A DNA stretch of 64,000 bases from Bacteroidota bacterium (GTDB lineage: Bacteria; Bacteroidota; Bacteroidia; Flavobacteriales; Weeksellaceae): assembly GCA_023423715.1 (NCBI GenBank), contig JAFAFC010000031.1, positions 62,001-126,000 on the forward strand. Reading direction: 5' to 3'. Below are positions 34,212-42,004 of the stretch, piece by piece. A model generated the notes under the pieces. That model was given only the letters and a program-made list of their open reading frames with translations, did no database searches and was not told the origin of the DNA. Each line of letters begins with the position of its first letter. The stretch's first letter is position 1. The position numbers and the translations under genes are program-made.

Positions 34212-35657
34212 CTATTTTTTCTCAGGAATCTGAGTTAGAATGTCTTTCAAGAAACTCCAGAATTTCTGGGTTGATGAAATGCTCGCACGTTCGTCTGGTG
34301 AGTGTGCGCCGCGAATCGTTGGTCCGAAACTTACCATTTCCATTTCTGGATAATGTGAACCTATAATTCCGCATTCCAAACCAGCGTGGCAAGCTACAAC
34401 GTGAGGTTTAGAACCGAATTTTTCCGTGTACAATTTATCCATAATCGTAACGATTTCCGAACCTGGAAGTGGTTTCCAACCTGGATATGCTCCGCTAAAT
34501 TCTACTTGCATTCCTGCTAATTCAAAGACAGCACGTAACTGTCCTGCAACATCGTCTTTAGACGAATCTACCGAAGAACGAGAAAGGTTTAAAATCTTCA
34601 AAGCACCCTCTTTCAACTCAACACGAGCAACATTGTTAGAGGCTTCTACCAAATCAGCTACATCAGGAGACATGCGATAAACTCCGTTGTGAGCTGCTTT
34701 CAAAGCATAAATTATTTTTTTAGAATCTGTAGCAGAAAGACCTTGATTAGCAGCTTCTGTTTTTTCAATACTGATGTTTAAATCTTTTTCAACAGAAGCG
34801 AATTCAACTAGAATTTCTTCTTTTAAAGCGTTCGCTACTTTCAGAAAATCATCTGCGTTTGCGACTGCGAAAATTGCTTTTCCTTCTCTTGGAATAGCAT
34901 TTCTCAAACCTCCGCTATCTATCGAAATTAACTGAATATCTTGCGTTTGGTTTCCTGCAAAAAGCAATCTTCCAATCAACACATTGGCATTTCCAAAACC
35001 TTTATGGATGTCCATTCCTGAATGTCCACCTTGCAAACCTTTAACATAAATCGAAAGAATTTCACCTTGTGTTGCTTCTAAAGCGTACTTCTGAGAAGCC
35101 GTTACATCAACACCACCGGCGCAACCGATATCAATTTCGTCATCTTCTTCGGTATCAAGATTTAGCAAAATTTCACCCTTCAAAAGACCTGGTTTTAGGT
35201 TTAAAGCTCCTGTCATTCCTGTTTCTTCATCGATTGTGAAAAGCGCTTCTAAAGCTGGATGCGGGATGTCCGAAGATTCTAAAATCGACATGATGGATGC
35301 AACTCCCAAACCGTTATCAGCTCCAAGAGTTGTCCCTTTTGCCTTCACCCAATCACCATCAACAACCATTTGAATTCCTTGCGTGTCAAAATCAAAATCA
35401 ACATCGTTGTTTTTTTGACAAACCATATCCAAATGCGATTGTAAAACTATCGGTGTACGATTTTCCATTCCTGAAGTTGCCGGTTTGCGAATAATCACGT
35501 TACCTACTTCGTCTACGATGGTTTCAAGATTCAACGATTCACCAAAATTTTTGATGAATTCAATTACTTTTTCCTCTTTTTTGGAAGGTCTCGGAACTGC
35601 GTTTAATGCAGAGAAATTCTTCCAAATAATTTGAGGCTCTATATTTTGTAAGCTCAT
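34212..35657 (-). CDS. pepD: Aminoacyl-histidine dipeptidase
   Basis: The 481-residue protein is a cytosolic M20 metallopeptidase of the PepD type. The first metal His and Asp are in VLQSHLDMV (near 74-82), and the bridging Asp is in GADNGLG (near 116). The Glu pair is in TIDEEETGMTG-like IDEETGM. A dimerisation lid domain lies between the metal-binding regions, and a late HSPDE-like block (RGAHSPDERAS) gives the last His. It cleaves Xaa-His and other dipeptides for amino-acid recovery. Single minus-strand gene. Confidence 0.93.
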   Translation of the reverse strand: MSLQNIEPQIIWKNFSALNAVPRPSKKEEKVIEFIKNFGESLNLETIVDEVGNVIIRKPATSGMENRTPIVLQSHLDMVCQKNNDVDFDFDTQGIQMVVDGDWVKAKGTTLGADNGLGVASIMSILESSDIPHPALEALFTIDEETGMTGALNLKPGLLKGEILLNLDTEEDDEIDIGCAGGVDVTASQKYALEATQGEILSIYVKGLQGGHSGMDIHKGFGNANVLIGRLLFAGNQTQDIQLISIDSGGLRNAIPREGKAIFAVANADDFLKVANALKEEILVEFASVEKDLNISIEKTEAANQGLSATDSKKIIYALKAAHNGVYRMSPDVADLVEASNNVARVELKEGALKILNLSRSSVDSSKDDVAGQLRAVFELAGMQVEFSGAYPGWKPLPGSEIVTIMDKLYTEKFGSKPHVVACHAGLECGIIGSHYPEMEMVSFGPTIRGAHSPDERASISSTQKFWSFLKDILTQIPEKK

Positions 35658-35686
35658 AAAAATTTATTTGTCCAAATTTACAAAAT

Positions 35687-35716
35687 AAAAAGCGGCTAAA
35701 GAATTCCTTTGGCCGC
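35687..35716 (-). terminator. Terminator after the LURP-one gene
   Basis: GCGGCTAAAG (35692-35701) and CTTTGGCCGC (35707-35716) pair with one GU. T-rich sequence follows on the minus strand. Confidence 0.6.
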
Positions 35717-35753
35717 ATATTTAGTGCTTTTTTTAGCTGTTTTTTATTCGTGA

Positions 35754-36359
35754 TTAACCTCGTGCACGTTCTAGTAAAACCATCATCAGAAGTGATAAGA
35801 TTACCAATGTTTCATCTTCGTCATCGATATCAACCATTCGGTTCAGTTGGAAACGTCTTCCGATTAACGAAGGCATTTTCTTTAATTGAAAATAACTGCG
35901 CCCAGCGGCATCTTTCACACTATAAGAAGGATTTAGGAAATAGCCAGTAAACATCCCAATAATAGGGATTTCACCTACCATGCTGTCCCAGATTTTTTTA
36001 AAACCATTGTCCTCGGTAATGGTGAATTTGGTGATGTTGTTTTCATCCATGATGTCGTACGTCGCTTTCCAAAAAGAACGCATTCCTTTTCGGGAAACAC
36101 GACCATAGCTTTTCATATTTACTAAATCAACTAGGCTGTAAGACGCATTAAAATCCAACCACTGATTGGCTTTGATTTGAAATAATTGCTGCGTTCTCGA
36201 ATGATCCGAATAGATAATAACATCCTCTTTCAAGCGGAACATTTTCTGGCGTACATAAGCGATTTCTTTTCCGTTGGCATCCGTGATTGTGAAGTCGCTG
36301 GAAAGAGTCGTAATCCTAAATTTGAAGTCTAGCGGATAGTTGAGATTCTTTAAGTGCAT
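35754..36359 (-). CDS. LURP-one-related (tubby-like) protein
   Basis: The 201-residue protein begins LKNLNYPLDFKFRITTLSSD and continues FTITDANGKEIAYVRQKMFR, the beta-hairpin repeat of the LURP-one/phospholipid-scramblase-like fold. Its length suits one 12-stranded barrel with a central helix. A short hydrophobic stretch near GEIPIIGMFTGYFLNPS and a C-terminal helix VILSLLMMVLLERA occur. The role in bacteria is unknown. Single gene between pepD and recR. Confidence 0.8.
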   Translation of the reverse strand: MHLKNLNYPLDFKFRITTLSSDFTITDANGKEIAYVRQKMFRLKEDVIIYSDHSRTQQLFQIKANQWLDFNASYSLVDLVNMKSYGRVSRKGMRSFWKATYDIMDENNITKFTITEDNGFKKIWDSMVGEIPIIGMFTGYFLNPSYSVKDAAGRSYFQLKKMPSLIGRRFQLNRMVDIDDEDETLVILSLLMMVLLERARG

Positions 36360-36504
36360 AAGGTTTTTTGTTTAAAGATAGTTTTTTTTCGGAATTCGCG
36401 ATAGGCATTTGTTAAATTTGAAATGAAATTCATATGGCTTTTTAATCTGATTTCTCGAACATCCGAAGTAGAAAAAATAAAGAATTAGCTTTATCTTTGT
36501 CGTT

Positions 36505-37116
36505 ATGGATTACCCAAGTAAAGTTTTATCCAAAGCGGTTGAAGAAATCTCTGGATTGCCAGGAATAGGGAAAAAATCGGCATTACGATTGGCTCTATAT
36601 CTTCTTCGTCAACCCGAAAGTCAAGCTCTTGCTCTTGCCGATTCTCTTGAGAAATTGGTTCGTGAAATTCAGTATTGTAAAGAATGCCATAATTTTTCGG
36701 ATTCGGAGATTTGTGATATTTGTGCTAGCTCGAATCGAAGTTCAGAATTGCTTTGCGTTGTTGAAGATGTTCGAGACGTGATGGCCATTGAGAATACAGG
36801 AAAGTTTCAAGGGAAATATGTGGTTTTGGGCGGGAAAATTTCGCCGATGGAAGGCATTGGACCAGGACAGCTAAAAATTTCGGCAGTAGAATCCAAACTC
36901 GAGTCGGGCGAAGTGAAAGAAGTAATTTTTGCACTGAGCGCAACGATGGAGGGCGATACAACAGCGTATTATATGTATAAAAAATTGAAGCATTTTTCGG
37001 TTCAGTTTTCAAGTATTGCACGCGGAATTTCGGTAGGAGATGAGTTGGAATATGCAGATGAAATCTCGTTGGGACGCTCGATTATCAACCGATCACCGTA
37101 TTCTGAAAAAAGCTAG
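36505..37116 (+). CDS. recR: Recombination mediator RecR
   Basis: The 203-residue protein has the RecR layout: N-terminal helix-hairpin-helix (about 10-30; SGLPGIGKKSALRLA), zinc finger with Cys58, Cys61, Cys70 and Cys73, and a Toprim domain (about 80-175; LCVVEDVRDVMAIE). RecR loads RecA at gapped DNA together with RecF and RecO. A TATCTTTG box (36492-36499) lies only five bases before the ATG, but no matching -33 element was found. Five bases separate it from the glycosyltransferase gene, so the two are one operon. Confidence 0.96.
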   Translation: MDYPSKVLSKAVEEISGLPGIGKKSALRLALYLLRQPESQALALADSLEKLVREIQYCKECHNFSDSEICDICASSNRSSELLCVVEDVRDVMAIENTGKFQGKYVVLGGKISPMEGIGPGQLKISAVESKLESGEVKEVIFALSATMEGDTTAYYMYKKLKHFSVQFSSIARGISVGDELEYADEISLGRSIINRSPYSEKS

Positions 37117-37121
37117 ATTCT

Positions 37122-37952
37122 ATGGAACTCAGCATTGTTATTCTTCATTATCAAGTTTCGGATGTTTTGCGAAAATGTTTGCAATCGCTCGATCGTTTTG
37201 TGAAAGATATTTCGTACGAAGTTTTGGTGGTGGACAATGCGTCTCCAGATGATTCTTGGAAGGTTTTAATCAACGAGTTTCCGAACGTTCAATTCATTTC
37301 AAATGCTGAAAATGCAGGTTTTGCAAAAGGAAATAATGTTGGTATTAAAAAAGCAAAAGGCGAATATCTTTTACTTCTCAATCCAGATACAGAACTCGAA
37401 TCTGATGATTTAAAAAAAGTTCTTGATTTCGCTAAATCTAAAGCCAACTTTGGATGTTTAGGTGTTCGGATGCATGATGCTTCTGGGGCTTTTCTTCCGG
37501 AAAGTAAACGTTCGGTTCCAGGAATTATCAATTCGTTTGGGAAGTTGTTTTTCACGTTTGGAATGACGAAATCCAAATCGTATTATCGTGATGATTTGCA
37601 AGAAACCGATATTGCGCCAGTGGATGTTGTTACAGGTGCATTTTTGCTTTGTAAAAGAGATCGTTATTGGGAAGTTGGTGGTTTAGACGAAACGTATTTT
37701 ATGTACGGTGAAGATATCGATTTATGCAATTCTTTTTTGAATAAAGGCTATCAAAATTGGTATTACGGCACTTTTTCTATTTTGCACCTCAAAGGAGAGA
37801 GTACGCAAAAAGATGAGGTTTATCTCGAACGGTTTTATGGTGCGATGCAGATTTTTATTGACAAATACTATCAGCAAAAGAAATTTCAACATGTTGTATT
37901 GTCATTTGGATTGCGAGTGAAGCATTTTCTAGAAAAACGAAAACTCAACTGA
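37122..37952 (+). CDS. Glycosyltransferase family 2 protein
   Basis: The 276-residue protein has the GT-A fold: LSIVILHYQVSDVLRKCLQ (3-21), VVDNASPDDSWKVL (38-51), and the acidic metal site LLLNPDTELES (near 86-96). The C-terminal part ends with GGLDETYFMYGEDIDLC, the usual GEDxD motif with its catalytic base region. No membrane helix is seen. It probably transfers a rhamnosyl or similar sugar to a surface polysaccharide; the acceptor is unknown. Confidence 0.9.
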   Translation: MELSIVILHYQVSDVLRKCLQSLDRFVKDISYEVLVVDNASPDDSWKVLINEFPNVQFISNAENAGFAKGNNVGIKKAKGEYLLLLNPDTELESDDLKKVLDFAKSKANFGCLGVRMHDASGAFLPESKRSVPGIINSFGKLFFTFGMTKSKSYYRDDLQETDIAPVDVVTGAFLLCKRDRYWEVGGLDETYFMYGEDIDLCNSFLNKGYQNWYYGTFSILHLKGESTQKDEVYLERFYGAMQIFIDKYYQQKKFQHVVLSFGLRVKHFLEKRKLN

Positions 37953-37970
37953 AAACTAAAGCATAAAAAA

Positions 37971-37995
37971 AAAGAGAACCCATTTGGTTCTCTTT
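37971..37995. terminator. Bidirectional terminator between GT2 and secG
   Basis: AAAGAGAACC (37971-37980) and GGTTCTCTTT (37986-37995) form a 10-bp perfect stem with loop CATTT, flanked by A and T tracts. Confidence 0.85.
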
Positions 37996-38017
37996 ATATT
38001 TTGTACGATTGTAATGC

Positions 38018-38359
38018 TTATTTCGCTGGAGTAGAAGTAGGCGTTGTTGCAGGTGTGTTTGTTGGTGCACTTGCAGGAGCTTCCGTTTTCTTAGGCGCTT
38101 GTACTTTCGGTAAAGCTTGTACTGGGCTTGCCGTAAGAACTACGCTTAAAATAATTACTACAACAACCGAAACTCCAAGAGTCCAAGTTGCTTTTTCCAT
38201 AAAGTCGTTGGTTCTTTGTACACCGAATTGTGCAGAAGATGCACCACCGAATGTTGAAGAAAGACCTCCACCTTTTGGGTTTTGAGCCATAATGACGATA
38301 ATTAGTAAGATACAAAGGATCATTACTACCACCATTAAAATTGTAAATATAGCACTCAT
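38018..38359 (-). CDS. secG: Preprotein translocase subunit SecG
   Basis: The 113-residue protein has two membrane helices (about 3-25 and 61-82) joined by the SecG loop QNPKGGGLSSTFGGASSAQF. The C-terminal tail is a Pro/Ala/Thr-rich extension (PKVQAPKKTEAPASAPTN), common in Bacteroidota. SecG assists SecYEA in protein export. A promoter at 38384-38414 is visible upstream, and the gene is single. Confidence 0.95.
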   Translation of the reverse strand: MSAIFTILMVVVMILCILLIIVIMAQNPKGGGLSSTFGGASSAQFGVQRTNDFMEKATWTLGVSVVVVIILSVVLTASPVQALPKVQAPKKTEAPASAPTNTPATTPTSTPAK

Positions 38360-38383
38360 CGTTTTATTCTAAATTTTGAAGGG

Positions 38384-38414
38384 CAAATGTAATGTTTTTT
38401 GATGAAATTACAAA
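38384..38414 (-). promoter_or_regulatory. Bacteroidota-type promoter of secG
   Basis: On the minus strand TTTG (38411-38414) is followed after 19 bases by TACATTTG (38384-38391). This is the full consensus, with a leader of about 20 bases before the ATG at 38359. Confidence 0.6.
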
Positions 38415-38438
38415 TAGCCAAATGATATTTCAAGAAAA

Positions 38439-38462
38439 AAACAGCAACCGAAGTTGCTGTTT
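38439..38462 (-). terminator. Terminator of the M16 pair
   Basis: AAACAGCAAC (38439-38448) and GTTGCTGTTT (38453-38462) form a 10-bp stem. On the minus strand the loop is TTCG, a very stable tetraloop, and a T run follows. Confidence 0.9.
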
Positions 38463-38484
38463 ATAGGATTACTACCTTTTCTGA

Positions 38485-40518
38485 TTATTTAAAATCAGCA
38501 TCGGTTGCTTTATTCAGTTCAATCGAGCTAACGTTGAAAACCATTTCCATAGGTCCTACAGCTTGCGTAATGCTTTGTGGGAATTTTACTCCAGAAACGT
38601 CTTTGTAATCTGCGAACTTCACGTTTACCGTTTGTCCTTGAGCTGTCATTTGAGTTCCAACTTTAAGACCAGTTTTTTTGCTGTAAAAATGACTTGTAGC
38701 TCCTACTTTAACAACGTAGCAATCTTCACCATTTACGTTTTCACTTCCTGAAATTTTAGCATTTGGATTTTTTGCAAAACTCAATTCTGGAATTGCTGTT
38801 GTCGAATTCAAAAATTCCGCTTTCGTTTCTTCTGGAAGTGGCATAGATTGTCCTTGCATAGACATTCCACCGTTTTTACCATCGAAGAAAATCTTTTGCA
38901 TTACATTTCCGCCCATAGAAACTTCACTTAAACGCTTTCCACCATTAGCTTCAATCGTTTTAAGATCCAATTGCATCCCTTGCACAGTTCCCGTTGCTTT
39001 GGTTGTAACTGATGTAATCTTTTCCAAAGCCGCTTTTCCTCCAATTGCAGCGAAGTATTTGTCCATAACACTCGCTACAGAAACCGATGCATCAATTTTT
39101 TGAGCTTCTGGCTTTTTTGTTGGATTCGCATTGGTGTTGTAATATTTTACAGGATATCCTAGTTTTTCTAAACCATCAGCAATTTCTGAAGCTTTTCCAG
39201 CAACAAAAATTCTAGATTGATTTGGCTTAACAAATGATTTTGTAGCATTTGAAATATCAGCTGCGGTAACAGCATCAATTGACTTCAAATAATCAGTAAA
39301 GAAATTCTCTGGTAAGTCTTGCGTTTTTTGACTTAATGCAAAACGTGCAATTGTTGCTGGACTTTCTAATGAACGGATGAAATCTCCTTTCAACTTCGCT
39401 TTAGCACTTGTTAATTCTTCTGGTTTTACGGTGTTAATGGCTTTCAATTCGTTCATAAATTCTGTTACTGCTTTATCCGTAACTTCGTTACGAACACTTG
39501 CATTTGCAGAGAACATTGGACCGTATTTTCCTGTATTTAAAGAAGAATAGGCTCCGTATGTAAATCCGTTTTTCTCACGAAGATTCATGAATAATCTTGC
39601 TTCGCCTCCTCCTCCAAGGATGTAGTTTGCGATAACCGCAGGGAAATACTGCTTGCTATTCATTTTAAGATCAGTCGTGTTTCCAACGTTTACTACAGAT
39701 TGTACGGCGTTTGGAACGTCAACTACGTTAATTTCTGTCGCTGCTAAAGTTGCGGCAGGCTCTAGATTTCCGAATTTAACATCCGATTTTTTCCAAGCTG
39801 AGAAATCACGCTCTACTTGTTTTTTAACATCCTCAAATTTAACATCACCAACAATTACTAAGTACGCATTGTTAGGCGCATAATATTTTTTGTAGAAATC
39901 TTGAACATCGGCAAGTTGAACGTTTTTAATGCTTTCTGCCGTGTTGAATTCTCCACGAGCTGTATTTTTTCCGTAAGTAACGGCTCTATTGATTTTGCTT
40001 GCGATGCTGCTTGCGTTTTTCTCATCCGCTTTTAAGCCTTCAATCATTCTGTCCTTCGACTTGTTGATTTCTTCAACATCAAATTTTGGGTTGATGATTG
40101 CGTCCGCCATCATAGATAAAACCTCAGGATAGTATTTTGACAACGAGTTCGCCGAAGCGCCTCCTGAAGAGAAGTTTAAACCTGCTCCTAAGAAATCGAT
40201 TCTTTTGTTGAATTCGTCTTTAGAAACTTTCGTGGTTCCTTCTCCTAATTGTCCCGCCATAATTTGACTAACACCCGCTTTATTTCCTTCGAAAATAGGC
40301 TGTCTATCCATGGTAAGCGTCGTGTTTACTCGTGGCAATTTTGCATTTTCTACAACCATTACCGTAAGACCATTACTCAATGTGAATGTTTTTGGCTTGG
40401 TGATGTTAATGCTTGGTGTAGGCCCTGGCTTAGGCATTTGGTCTACATTAATGCTTTGTGCAGTAACCATTCCTGAAAATAAGAATGCCGCTGCGATATA
40501 TTTAAATTGGTATTTCAT
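38485..40518 (-). CDS. M16-like protein without zinc site, fused to a LolA-like domain
   Basis: The 677-residue exported protein has a signal peptide ending near MVTAQ. Residues about 40-480 form an M16 peptidase pair of domains, but the HxxEH zinc motif is absent (MAGQLGEGTT at the matching place). The Arg/Tyr block REKNGFTYGAYS remains, as in the non-catalytic partner of M16B heterodimers. Residues about 487-677 resemble a LolA/outer-membrane lipoprotein-sorting fold (DKYFAAIGGKAALEKITSV, then VNVKFADYKDVSGVKFPQS). It lies six bases downstream of the active subunit gene, so they probably form one complex. Confidence 0.85.
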   Translation of the reverse strand: MKYQFKYIAAAFLFSGMVTAQSINVDQMPKPGPTPSINITKPKTFTLSNGLTVMVVENAKLPRVNTTLTMDRQPIFEGNKAGVSQIMAGQLGEGTTKVSKDEFNKRIDFLGAGLNFSSGGASANSLSKYYPEVLSMMADAIINPKFDVEEINKSKDRMIEGLKADEKNASSIASKINRAVTYGKNTARGEFNTAESIKNVQLADVQDFYKKYYAPNNAYLVIVGDVKFEDVKKQVERDFSAWKKSDVKFGNLEPAATLAATEINVVDVPNAVQSVVNVGNTTDLKMNSKQYFPAVIANYILGGGGEARLFMNLREKNGFTYGAYSSLNTGKYGPMFSANASVRNEVTDKAVTEFMNELKAINTVKPEELTSAKAKLKGDFIRSLESPATIARFALSQKTQDLPENFFTDYLKSIDAVTAADISNATKSFVKPNQSRIFVAGKASEIADGLEKLGYPVKYYNTNANPTKKPEAQKIDASVSVASVMDKYFAAIGGKAALEKITSVTTKATGTVQGMQLDLKTIEANGGKRLSEVSMGGNVMQKIFFDGKNGGMSMQGQSMPLPEETKAEFLNSTTAIPELSFAKNPNAKISGSENVNGEDCYVVKVGATSHFYSKKTGLKVGTQMTAQGQTVNVKFADYKDVSGVKFPQSITQAVGPMEMVFNVSSIELNKATDADFK

Positions 40519-40524
40519 AAAGCT

Positions 40525-41838
40525 TTATTTTTTTTCAGGTAAATAGTTCAATTCTACTCTTTGGTTCGGGTTTAGGTATTTTTTAGCCGCATTCATCAAA
40601 TCTTGTCTGGTGATCGAACGGTAAATTTCTAATTCCTTGTTAATTAAATTGGTATCACCCATCAACATATAGTTATGTGCTAATGAATGCGCAATTCCCT
40701 CAATAGATGAATTGGAGTTCACGAAATTATTCTCAAACTGATTCAACAATTTTTGATAATCTTCTTCTGAAATTAAAGTGGTCTGAAGTTTTGCGATTTC
40801 TGCATCGATGTCTTTTTCCAAAACTTCTTTCGTTGTTGTTCCCATTGGGATAGCGAACGTTGCAAAAATTCCATAATCTTCTAAACCTTGGTTGAAAGCC
40901 GCAACTTCCAAAGCTTTTTTCTCTTTATCAACTAGTTTTTTGTACAAAACAGATGATTTACCGCCACTTAAATACGTGGAAATCATATCCAAAGTATAGG
41001 CATCTTTTTCTTTTGCACCTGGCGTTCTGTAAGCAAATACATATGCCGGAAGTTGGATATTTTTATCGTAAGCCGTAACTTCTTTTGTTTTTGTGATCGG
41101 TTCGTCTTTAGGGAAGTTTTTCGGGGTAACAGTTCCTTTAGGAATGCTTCCGTAATATTCTTTAATCCACTTTTTTGTTTGATCTTTTTTAATGTCACCC
41201 GCAACGACTAAAACAGCGTTGTTTGGAACATAGAATTTCTTATAAAAATCACGGAATTCCTGAAGTTGAGCCGCATTTAAATCATCCATTGAGCCAATTG
41301 TAGACCAGTTGTATGGGTGTTTTGTGAACAAGTTTTTCTGTACTTCTGTGAAAAGATTTCCGTAAGGTTGGTTGTCCATACGGAGTCTTTTTTCTTCTTT
41401 AACAACTTCTCTTTGCGTGTCTACACCAATTTGGTTGATGTCTCCAGATTTCAAACGTTCCGATTCCATCCAAAGTCCCAACTGCTCGTTGTTTGAAGGG
41501 AAAGTTTCGTAATAGTATGTACGGTCATTTGTTGTATTGGCGTTGTTGGAACCTCCGTTAGAAGAAACAATTTTGAACCATTCTCCTCGTTTGATATTTT
41601 TTGTTCCTTCGAAAAGCAAATGCTCAAAGAAATGCGCAAATCCTGTTCTTCCTACAAGCTCGTCTTTCGCTCCCACGTGGTACATTACCCCAGTAGTAAC
41701 CACGGGTGCCGAGTTGTCTTGATGCAAAATAACATGCAGACCATTGTCTAGCGTGTATTCTTCAAAATCAATTTTTTGTGCTTGAAGCGTCAGTCCGAAA
41801 AAGGCCGCTGCAGCAACGCTAAGAAATCTTTTTTTCAT
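40525..41838 (-). CDS. M16 family zinc metallopeptidase (catalytic subunit)
   Basis: The 437-residue exported protein has a signal peptide (MKKRFLSVAAAAFFGLTLQA). The inverted zinc motif HFFEH is at His69, Glu72 and His73, in GFAHFFEHLLFEGT, with a later Glu in the YYETFPSNNEQLGLWMESER region. It is the catalytic M16B half; the partner gene supplies the C-terminal half with its Arg/Tyr motif. Such dimers degrade peptides in the periplasm. Transcription runs first through this gene, then through the partner. Confidence 0.92.
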   Translation of the reverse strand: MKKRFLSVAAAAFFGLTLQAQKIDFEEYTLDNGLHVILHQDNSAPVVTTGVMYHVGAKDELVGRTGFAHFFEHLLFEGTKNIKRGEWFKIVSSNGGSNNANTTNDRTYYYETFPSNNEQLGLWMESERLKSGDINQIGVDTQREVVKEEKRLRMDNQPYGNLFTEVQKNLFTKHPYNWSTIGSMDDLNAAQLQEFRDFYKKFYVPNNAVLVVAGDIKKDQTKKWIKEYYGSIPKGTVTPKNFPKDEPITKTKEVTAYDKNIQLPAYVFAYRTPGAKEKDAYTLDMISTYLSGGKSSVLYKKLVDKEKKALEVAAFNQGLEDYGIFATFAIPMGTTTKEVLEKDIDAEIAKLQTTLISEEDYQKLLNQFENNFVNSNSSIEGIAHSLAHNYMLMGDTNLINKELEIYRSITRQDLMNAAKKYLNPNQRVELNYLPEKK

Positions 41839-41948
41839 ATTAGTTAAACTATTTTTCTACGTAATTAGTTGCTTTAGAATTGCAAATGTTACACAATTCC
41901 CATGTTTTTTTCTGTATTTGAAATCCCTACATGAGCGTTTCCCAGGAA

Positions 41949-41979
41949 TTTGAATTCTCTAGTGAAAGATGTACTTTTG
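41949..41979 (+). promoter_or_regulatory. Bacteroidota-type promoter of uvrD
   Basis: TTTG (41949-41952), a 19-base spacer and TACTTTTG (41972-41979) match the consensus fully. Transcription would begin near 41986, which excludes a translation start at 41969 and supports the ATG at 42002 or 42005. Confidence 0.6.
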
Positions 41980-42004
41980 TAGTTCTAAAATTTTTCGAGG
42001 CATG

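Noticed and set aside
36492..36499. TATCTTTG before recR as a full promoter
   Set aside because: No TTTG or TTG is found 19-20 bases upstream, so it is not listed as a promoter.
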